Source of the DNA: an uncultured beta proteobacterium
GTDB lineage: Bacteria > Pseudomonadota > Gammaproteobacteria > Burkholderiales > Burkholderiaceae_C
Direction of reading: 5' to 3'
NCBI GenBank assembly: GCA_903844215.1
Contig: CAIMSP010000040.1
Location: forward strand, 1 to 63,583
DNA length: 63,583 nt
Positions 58,627-63,583 of the stretch are shown here, piece after piece. The notes under the pieces are model-generated. The model was not told the DNA's origin, did not search any database, and saw nothing but the letters and a program-made list of their open reading frames with translations. A program made the position numbers and the translations under genes. Numbering within the stretch: the stretch's first letter is position 1; each line of letters opens with the position of its first letter.

Positions 58627-60309
58627 TCACATGTCCACGTAGTTGGGTCCGCCGCCGCCTTCGGGCGTGACCCAGACGATGTTTTGCGTCGGGTCCTTGA
58701 TGTCGCAGGTCTTGCAGTGCACGCAGTTCTGCGCGTTGATCTGCAACTGGTCGGCGCCGCTGGCGTCCTTGATGAACTCGTACACGCCGGCCGGGCAATA
58801 GCGCTCTTCGGGTCCGCCATAGGTGGCGAGGTTGGTGCCGACCGGAACGCTCGCATCCTTGAGCGTGAGGTGGGCGGGCTGGTTTTCCGCGTGATTCGTG
58901 TTGCTCAGGAAGACGCTGGAGAGCCGGTCAAAGGTGAGCTTGCCGTCGGGGCGCGCATAGCTGATGCGCGGGCAGTCGGCCGCGGGCTTGAGGTAGGCGT
59001 GATCGGCCTTGTCGCGGTGCACGCTCCACGGGATGTGGCCCTGCAGCGTGAACTGCTCGATGCCGGTCATGATCGTGCCGACGGTGCGCCCATACTTGAA
59101 CCAGGCCTTGAAGTTGCGCGACTGGTGCAACTCCTTGTGCATCCAGCTGCGCTCGAAGGCTGCGGGGTAGGCGCTGAGTTCGTCGTGCTGGCGCCCGGCC
59201 GTGATCGCATCAAAGGCGGCTTCTGCGGCCAACATGGCGGACTTGATGGCCGAGTGGCTGCCCTTGATGCGCGCCGCATTCAGGTAACCGGCGTCGCAGC
59301 CGACCAGGGCGCCGCCCGGGAACACGGTCTTGGGCAGGCTCATGAGGCCGCCCGCCGTGATGACGCGTGCGCCGTAGCCGATGCGCTTGGCCGGCGTGGC
59401 ACCTTCAAAGTACCAGCGGATATTCGGGTGCGTCTTGAAGCGCTGGAACTCTTCGAACGGGCTGAGCCAGGGGTTGCGGTAATTCAAGCCCACGACCAGA
59501 CCGATGGAGAGCTTGTTGCCCTCCGTGTGGTACATGAAAGAGCCGCCGTAGGTCTGCTCGTCCAGCGGCCAGCCCGTGCTGTGCAAGACCAGGCCGGCCT
59601 GGTGGCGCGAAGGGTCGATCTCCCACAACTCCTTGATGCCGATGGCATAGCTCTGCGGGTCTTTGCCCGCGTCCAACTGGTACTTCGCAATCAGTTGGCG
59701 ACCCAGGTGGCCGCGTGCGCCTTCGGCGAAGATCGTGTACTTGCCGAGCAACTCCATGCCCAACTGGAACTCAGGGGTCGGCGCCCCGTCCTTGCCAATG
59801 CCCATGTTGCCGGTGGCCACGCCCCTGACCGAGTCGTCCGCGTGGTACAGCACCTCGGCCGCAGCAAAGCCGGGGAAGATCTCCACGCCCAGGCTCTCGG
59901 CCTGTTGCGCCAGCCAGCGCGTCACGTTGGCCAGGCTGATGACGTAGTTGCCGTGGTTGTCAAAGCAGCTTGGCAGTGCAAAGCCCGGCGTGCGCCAGGC
60001 GGATGTTTCGCTCAGGAACAGCACGATGTCCTCGGTCACGGCCTGGTTCATCGGGCAGCCCAGCTCCTTCCAGTTGGGAAACAGCTCGTTCATGGCGATG
60101 GGGTCCATCACCGCCCCGCTCAGAATGTGGGCGCCGGGCTCGGAGCCTTTTTCCAGCACCACCACGGAAACCTCCGTGCCCTTGGCCGCAGCCAACTGCT
60201 TGAGCCGGATGGCGGTGGCCAGGCCGGCCGGGCCGCCGCCCACCACCACCACGTCGTAGTCCATGCTTTCGCGCGGACCGTGTTGAGCCAGAATTTCTTC
60301 AGATGTCAT
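58627..60309 (-). CDS. Electron transfer flavoprotein-ubiquinone oxidoreductase
   Basis: A 560-residue peripheral membrane flavoprotein that passes electrons from ETF to ubiquinone. The FAD dinucleotide-binding motif is DVVVVGGGPAGLATAIRLKQ (about 19-38); the ETF-QO middle domain has GARVITAGGLMSLPKTVFPG; the C-terminal 4Fe-4S cluster is bound by Cys in CPAGVYEF and NAQNCVHCKTCDIKDPTQNI (about 525-544). The ATG at 60307-60309 is used. It is expected to work with EtfAB encoded at 18 kb and heads a minus-strand run with the DenD-like gene and TRAP genes. Confidence 0.97.
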   Translation of the reverse strand: MTSEEILAQHGPRESMDYDVVVVGGGPAGLATAIRLKQLAAAKGTEVSVVVLEKGSEPGAHILSGAVMDPIAMNELFPNWKELGCPMNQAVTEDIVLFLSETSAWRTPGFALPSCFDNHGNYVISLANVTRWLAQQAESLGVEIFPGFAAAEVLYHADDSVRGVATGNMGIGKDGAPTPEFQLGMELLGKYTIFAEGARGHLGRQLIAKYQLDAGKDPQSYAIGIKELWEIDPSRHQAGLVLHSTGWPLDEQTYGGSFMYHTEGNKLSIGLVVGLNYRNPWLSPFEEFQRFKTHPNIRWYFEGATPAKRIGYGARVITAGGLMSLPKTVFPGGALVGCDAGYLNAARIKGSHSAIKSAMLAAEAAFDAITAGRQHDELSAYPAAFERSWMHKELHQSRNFKAWFKYGRTVGTIMTGIEQFTLQGHIPWSVHRDKADHAYLKPAADCPRISYARPDGKLTFDRLSSVFLSNTNHAENQPAHLTLKDASVPVGTNLATYGGPEERYCPAGVYEFIKDASGADQLQINAQNCVHCKTCDIKDPTQNIVWVTPEGGGGPNYVDM

Positions 60310-60439
60310 GTAGTTCCCCAAACGATGCCGTGAAGTGTGCGTGAAAACGGCGCTTCTTCGTGTCCGGCGCGCGACCAATTCTATGCCGCGCTCGCGTACC
60401 ATTGACGCATCCTTGACCGCATTTATGGAGAAGCAACAA

Positions 60440-61222
60440 ATGGCCTACACCATTGACCTATCGGGACGCATCGCCTTCATCACCGGCGCCTCCAGCGGCC
60501 TGGGCGCGCAATTTGCCAAAACCCTGGCGCGCGCCGGTGCGGCCGTGGTGCTGGCGAGCCGGCGCGTGGACCGGCTCAAGGAACTGCGCGCCGAGATTGA
60601 AGGCGAGGGCGGCGACGCGCACGCCTTTGAGATGGACGTGACCGATCACGATTCGATCAAGGCCGCAGTCGCGCGCGCCGAGACCGAGGTCGGCTCCATC
60701 GACATCCTGGTGAACAACTCGGGCGTGAGCACGACCCAGCGCATCCAGGACGTGGAGGTGGAGAACTACGACTACGTCTTCGACACCAACGTCAAGGGCG
60801 CTTTCTTCGTGGCGCAGGAAGTGGGCAAACGCATGCTGGCGCGCGCCAAGGGCGCGGCCCCCGGAACCTACACCGGCGGGCGCATCATCAACATCGCCTC
60901 GATGGCCGGGCTCAAGGTGCTGCCGCAGATCGGCGTGTACTGCATGAGCAAGGCCGCAGTCATCCAGATGACCAAGGCCATGGCGCTGGAGTGGGGGCGC
61001 TTTGGCATCAATGTGAACGCCATTTGCCCCGGCTACATCGACACCGAGATCAACCACCACCATTGGGAAACCGATGCGGGGAAAAAGCTGGTCAACATGA
61101 TGCCGCGCAAACGCGTGGGCCAACCCGAAGACCTCGACGGGCTGATCGTGTTGCTGGCCAGCGGGCAAAGCCACTTCATCAACGGCGCCGTGATTGCGGC
61201 GGACGACGGGTTTGCCATCTGA
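60440..61222 (+). CDS. Short-chain dehydrogenase/reductase
   Basis: A 260-residue classical SDR oxidoreductase. Cofactor motif ITGASSGLGAQFAKTLARAG (TGxxxGxG, about 14-33), NNSG in DILVNNSGVSTTQRI, catalytic Ser in NIASMAGLKV and YxxxK in YCMSKAAVIQMTKA (about 171-184). The ATG at 60440 is preceded by GGAGAAG, which makes it better than an in-frame ATG at 60425. The substrate is unknown; the neighbourhood of ETF-QO hints at acyl-CoA or alcohol oxidation. Last ordinary chromosomal gene before the cassette region. Confidence 0.93.
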   Translation: MAYTIDLSGRIAFITGASSGLGAQFAKTLARAGAAVVLASRRVDRLKELRAEIEGEGGDAHAFEMDVTDHDSIKAAVARAETEVGSIDILVNNSGVSTTQRIQDVEVENYDYVFDTNVKGAFFVAQEVGKRMLARAKGAAPGTYTGGRIINIASMAGLKVLPQIGVYCMSKAAVIQMTKAMALEWGRFGINVNAICPGYIDTEINHHHWETDAGKKLVNMMPRKRVGQPEDLDGLIVLLASGQSHFINGAVIAADDGFAI

Positions 61223-61683
61223 GCTAGGCCGGGCTAGGCGCCCGACAGCGCACGGACTTTTGCAGCAACCCGCTTTGCAAGTTTTGTTTGCACGCGGAAG
61301 ACGTGCGTCGAAAACAACGCGCCCGTCCTGATCCGTCTGCGTCTGCGCTTCTACTCCGAACAACGGCGTGGAAGGTCGGCCACCGAACCCAACAAGTGCG
61401 CGCCGTGGCGCTTGCTTGTTGGAACCTCATCTGGCTGGTGCCGGGACCATTGTTCTATGGTTGACAATTTGAACGCATATACTGGAACCCTTAGCGCGCA
61501 AATTGACCTGCAACGACGCAGCGAAGGTGGAACTTGGACCCCTGATCTCCATTGCCGGAATTTGCCTGCGCGGCCAGAACTATTCGAACGCAGTCTGCGG
61601 GGTTTGTCGGAATTTTTATACCTGTATAAGTTTCAGGTAAAACCTCGGCAAGCCAAGCTGCAAGCCATTTTCAGGAGAATTTC
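61223..61683 (+). other. Non-coding or decayed segment upstream of the cassette region
   Basis: No gene I can support in 461 bp. It contains a 38-bp palindrome with attC-like ends (ACCCAAC at 61387-61393, GTTGGAA at 61418-61424; arms CCAACAAG/CTTGTTGG), a perfect TTGACA at about 61463 without a well-spaced -10, and the inverted repeat TACCTG-N9-CAGGTA (61619-61639). The frame is open on the plus strand for 120 codons but looks non-coding. An integron integrase gene would be expected here and is absent. Confidence 0.4.
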
Positions 61684-61746
61684 ATGTCCAGATTATCCCG
61701 CAGCGCCCAGATTAATCCGCAAGTTTTGCGGCATACATTACGTTAG
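61684..61746 (+). CDS. 20-residue ORF ending in the integron core site
   Basis: ATG at 61684 preceded 6 bp upstream by a strong AGGAG (61673-61677) codes MSRLSRSAQINPQVLRHTLR, and its TAG stop lies inside the core site GTTAGGC (61742-61748). A short translated ORF in the attI site (ORF-11) is known in class 1 integrons, where it helps translate the first cassette. It could instead be the 5' end of a gene interrupted by cassette insertion. Either reading is inference. Confidence 0.35.
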   Translation: MSRLSRSAQINPQVLRHTLR

Positions 61747-61748
61747 GC
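61742..61748 (+). other. Integron core site (attI-like or cassette junction)
   Basis: GTTAGGC fits the GTTRRRY crossover consensus. No partner RYYYAAC lies within 150 bp upstream, so it does not look like a full attC; it may be the attI site or the left boundary of the inserted cassettes. A CCGCAA/TTGCGG hairpin sits just before it. Confidence 0.55.
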
Positions 61749-61795
61749 TCTTGGCGATGCCTTTGAATCGCTGAAACTTTTGAAAGGAAAGAAGT

Positions 61796-62221
61796 ATGGC
61801 CAGTTACATTGAAGGCGCACTTATCAAGGACGAGAAGGTGATTTACACCGGCAACATCAGCCTGTGGTCGCTGGCTCCTTTGATCGTTTTGGGGTTGGCT
61901 ACGATCTGGATTTTTGGGCTTGGTTTAATTTTCTGGATCATGGCCTTCATTCGATACAAGACAACTGAGCTTGCCTTTACGAATAAGCGCGTCATTGCCA
62001 AGTTCGGTTTCATCAGCAGGCAAACCATTGAACTGAATATCAGCAAGGTTGAAAGCATTCAGGTAAATCAAGGCATCCTTGGCCGCATTTTCAACTTTGG
62101 AACCCTGGTTATTTCTGGTGCTGGCAACCCCCAAGCACCTATTCCGGGCATCTCCGATCCAATGTCATTCCGCCGGGCGTTTATGGAGTCCCAAGACAGT
62201 GCTGGCGAAGCAAAAGCCTAA
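61796..62221 (+). CDS. Cassette 1: PH-domain membrane protein (bPH2/YdbT-like)
   Basis: A 141-residue protein with two membrane segments (LWSLAPLIVLGLATIWIF and LGLIFWIMAFIR, about 23-53) followed by a bacterial PH domain (KTTELAFTNKRVIAKFGFIS, about 54-73; FNFGTLVISGAG). Such proteins occur as membrane-associated adaptors of unknown role. Shine-Dalgarno GAAAGGAAAG precedes the ATG. The TAA stop is inside the attC left core GCCTAAC, a hallmark of cassette genes. Its base composition is noticeably more AT-rich than the chromosomal genes. Confidence 0.8.
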   Translation: MASYIEGALIKDEKVIYTGNISLWSLAPLIVLGLATIWIFGLGLIFWIMAFIRYKTTELAFTNKRVIAKFGFISRQTIELNISKVESIQVNQGILGRIFNFGTLVISGAGNPQAPIPGISDPMSFRRAFMESQDSAGEAKA

Positions 62222-62285
62222 CCCGGCAGTCCACACGGACGCTGCGCGATAAAGCCGCGCAGCGCCGGTGACTTCTACGTTAGAG
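62216..62285 (+). other. attC recombination site 1 (70 bp)
   Basis: Left core GCCTAAC (62216-62222) and right core GTTAGAG (62279-62285) flank an inverted-repeat structure with a perfect inner stem GCTGCGCG/CGCGCAGC around ATAAAGC. Segments CACGGACG and GCCGGT are shared with the next attC. The single-stranded bottom strand of this hairpin would be the substrate for IntI. Confidence 0.85.
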
Positions 62286-62327
62286 CGCATAGGCAGCGGC
62301 CAGACACTTCCGATTGGGGTGACATCG

Positions 62328-63215
62328 ATGACCACGAGATCTGAGGAACTTCGGCGGCGAGCGCGAGAGCTCGGGGCGGAAGATCCCGAAGCTGCCCTTG
62401 GACTGTACGACCAAGCGCTTTCCGCCGAGGACGCCACGCCAGGCGATCTCGCAACCGCCCTTAAAGACAAGGCGGTGACGCTGGCTCTCCTTGGGCGTAC
62501 AGACGAGGCACTTCCCCTTTTTGGTCAAGTCATTGAACGCCACAAGCACTCCAACGACATTCAGTTGAGAGCCGCGGTCGACAGGGCCCTCTACAACCAG
62601 GCAGTTTTTCTGAACAATGCAGGCAGCCAGGACGAAGCGATTCGCCTCTATGACGAAATCGCGAACCGCAACACGGGGCGGGCCGACGTTGAGTCCCGGC
62701 GGTCGCTTGCGGATTCTTTCCTCCGCAAAGCGAGCCTTGTCCAGAGCAAGGGAACCGACGAAGCTCTCGCGGAGGCCATCACGTGCTACAGGCTGGTCAG
62801 TCGGATGCGAGACAGGTCAGATGACCCGGTGCTGACGGAGCTGGCCGCGAAATCGTTGCTATGCGAGGCCTTCGCCCTTCTTGCGACTCATCGCGGCTTC
62901 GTGCAGACCTTCTCCTGGTGGAGTAGACGATCACTATTCAAGCGGCTCGATGGAGCGATCGATCTCTTGGCCGAATCGCCGCAGGACTCCGACTCTTCAT
63001 TGCTCTTGGCTGCGAGAGCTGTCGCCATGAAGGCGCACTTTCTGGGTCTCTTTGGCTTTTCAAAGGAAGGGGACAAGACCAGGAAAGCCGAGACGGTTGC
63101 GCGGCGGTTCGGGCCGGTTCGGGCCCGGAGAATCGTCGCGTTTATGGAGGCGGAGGAGAATCTCCTGAGCCTCGCTGCCTTCTCCGGCGCTCAGTCGATG
63201 GGCGTGGTGCTGTGA
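62328..63215 (+). CDS. Cassette 2: TPR-like helical repeat protein
   Basis: A 295-residue soluble, all-helical protein with TPR-type repeats: ALGLYDQALSAEDATPGDLA (about 23-42), EALPLFGQVIERHKHSNDIQ, EAIRLYDEIANRNTGRADVE and EALAEAITCYRLVSRMRDRS. The C-terminus FSWWSRRSLFKRLDGAIDLL carries a basic amphipathic patch. The ATG at 62328 with GGGGTGA upstream is chosen. The codon use (many non-GC-rich third positions) differs from the core genes. Probably a protein-protein interaction scaffold; no function assigned. Confidence 0.78.
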   Translation: MTTRSEELRRRARELGAEDPEAALGLYDQALSAEDATPGDLATALKDKAVTLALLGRTDEALPLFGQVIERHKHSNDIQLRAAVDRALYNQAVFLNNAGSQDEAIRLYDEIANRNTGRADVESRRSLADSFLRKASLVQSKGTDEALAEAITCYRLVSRMRDRSDDPVLTELAAKSLLCEAFALLATHRGFVQTFSWWSRRSLFKRLDGAIDLLAESPQDSDSSLLLAARAVAMKAHFLGLFGFSKEGDKTRKAETVARRFGPVRARRIVAFMEAEENLLSLAAFSGAQSMGVVL

Positions 63216-63228
63216 GGATGAGAGTGCG

Positions 63229-63309
63229 CTCTAACAGGTCGCTCGACACGGACGTCCCATCGGCGGGCTTGGCCCGCCTACTGTCCGCCGGTCATCTCCG
63301 ACGTTAAGT
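63229..63309 (+). other. attC recombination site 2 (81 bp)
   Basis: Left core CTCTAAC (63229-63235) and right core GTTAAGT (63303-63309) bound a palindrome with the inner stem GGCGGGC-TTG-GCCCGCC (63262-63278) and arms CGGAC/GTCCG. The left-core fit is slightly degenerate. It begins 13 bp after the cassette 2 stop. Confidence 0.85.
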
Positions 63310-63488
63310 TGCAGCAATCGCTATGCACCACTTTTGCCTCCCACTTCGCACCGTCATTTGGAGAGCATTGCCTCGCAACATCCTTTTCGGAGGCTCATTT
63401 CTTCTTTATCTTTCATTAGTTCTTGTGCAGCGCGGAAGTACCAAAAGAAGTGGCTCGGTTGGTCTGTACAGCATTTCCCGAAAGATAA

Positions 63489-63583
63489 GTGGACACACAG
63501 CCGGTTGAGTACGCACGGGAATGCGCACGAATCGTAGTCGATTTTGGTTTTGGAACTCCAGGGAATTTTTCAATCAAGAAGGG
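63489..63583 (+). CDS. Possible start of the cassette 3 gene (partial)
   Basis: A GTG at 63489 opens a frame to the window edge, MDTQPVEYARECARIVVDFG and on through FGTPGNFSIKK, which looks like real protein sequence. The Shine-Dalgarno is weak and the distance of about 180 bp from the core site is long for a cassette, so the start is uncertain. A competing plus-strand ORF at 63323-63508 (61 residues, one hydrophobic segment) is the alternative. Confidence 0.3.
   Translation, partial: MDTQPVEYARECARIVVDFGFGTPGNFSIKK

Larger units (their letters stand above)
61742..63583 (+). mobile_element. Integron gene-cassette array (no integrase visible)
   Basis: Cassette 1 runs from the core at 61742 to the crossover at 62279 (PH-domain gene, about 537 bp); cassette 2 from 62279 to 63303 (TPR-like gene, about 1,024 bp); cassette 3 starts at 63303 and leaves the window. 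Genes are all on the plus strand, and attC sites lie just after each stop, as in cassette arrays. An integrase gene in the expected place to the left is missing, consistent with a CALIN (attC cluster without integrase). Confidence 0.8.

Noticed and set aside
61223..61430. Remnant of an integron integrase on the minus strand
   Set aside because: The minus-strand frame here shows none of the tyrosine-recombinase motifs expected at an IntI C-terminus.
61463..61487. TTGACA followed by TATACT as a strong promoter
   Set aside because: The two hexamers are only about 11 bp apart, too close for sigma-70 recognition.
61412..61774. 120-codon plus-strand ORF left of cassette 1
   Set aside because: Composition is not protein-like, it lacks a ribosome-binding site and it runs across the core site and the better-supported 20-codon ORF.

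Overview
The window is high-GC chromosomal DNA from a betaproteobacterium, most likely Burkholderiales and probably Comamonadaceae. This is inferred from gene order and protein character: rpsP-rimM-trmD-rplS followed by a NUDIX hydrolase and a CobD/CbiB-like protein, pyrG-kdsA-eno-ftsB, a riboswitch-led gcvTHP, parE-parC, and a long RG-rich RhlE-type helicase. No tRNA, rRNA, CRISPR array, prophage or insertion sequence was recognised. Coding density is high, with many 1-4 bp overlaps.

Layout. 0-3 kb: a membrane protein, then a phosphate module (Pit accessory protein and Pit permease) behind a near-consensus Pho box. 3-10 kb: the ribosomal/tRNA-modification operon, NUDIX, CobD-like, rsgA, an M48 protease and orn. 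10-17 kb: a DEAD-box helicase with a highly structured leader, an aldehyde dehydrogenase (gabD type), alaS and an MscS channel. 18-24 kb: etfBA behind a perfect 22-bp palindrome, an acyl-CoA dehydrogenase, a nitronate monooxygenase and hslO. 23.6-26.3 kb: NadR-like kinase and pnuC (nicotinamide riboside salvage), separated by an oppositely oriented gene of unknown function. 26-34 kb: ftsB, eno, kdsA and pyrG on the minus strand, then coaBC, dut, an FKBP-type isomerase and a RoxA-like ribosomal oxygenase. 35-40 kb: an Ala-rich lipoprotein, then a minus-strand run from an MFS transporter through a 43-residue membrane peptide, a methyltransferase, dapA and bamC to a metallo-beta-lactamase-fold protein. 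40-48 kb: topoisomerase IV (parE, parC), an Hsp70-like protein, RidA and a LigB-type dioxygenase. 48-53 kb: gcvT-gcvH-gcvP behind a tandem glycine riboswitch, and arfB. 53-61 kb: a hemolysin III-type protein and a minus-strand run of ETF-ubiquinone oxidoreductase, a DenD-like dehydrogenase and a TRAP transporter, then a short-chain dehydrogenase.

The right end (about 61.7 kb to the edge) is accessory DNA. Two good integron attC recombination sites and one isolated core site delimit at least two complete gene cassettes (a PH-domain membrane protein and a TPR-like helical protein) and the start of a third. No integron integrase is visible to the left where it would normally sit, so this looks like an integrase-less cassette cluster or the distal part of a rearranged integron. 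A 20-residue ORF with a strong Shine-Dalgarno ends inside the isolated core site.

Metabolically, the etfBA genes, the acyl-CoA dehydrogenase and the distant ETF-quinone oxidoreductase form one electron route from acyl-CoA oxidation to the quinone pool. Regulation readable from the sequence includes the Pho box, the etf operator-like palindrome, the glycine riboswitch, the helicase leader, an intra-operon terminator after dctP and several ordinary intrinsic terminators. Two families of short palindromic dispersed repeats lie between genes. All functional names rest on reading motifs and gene order; no database search was run.
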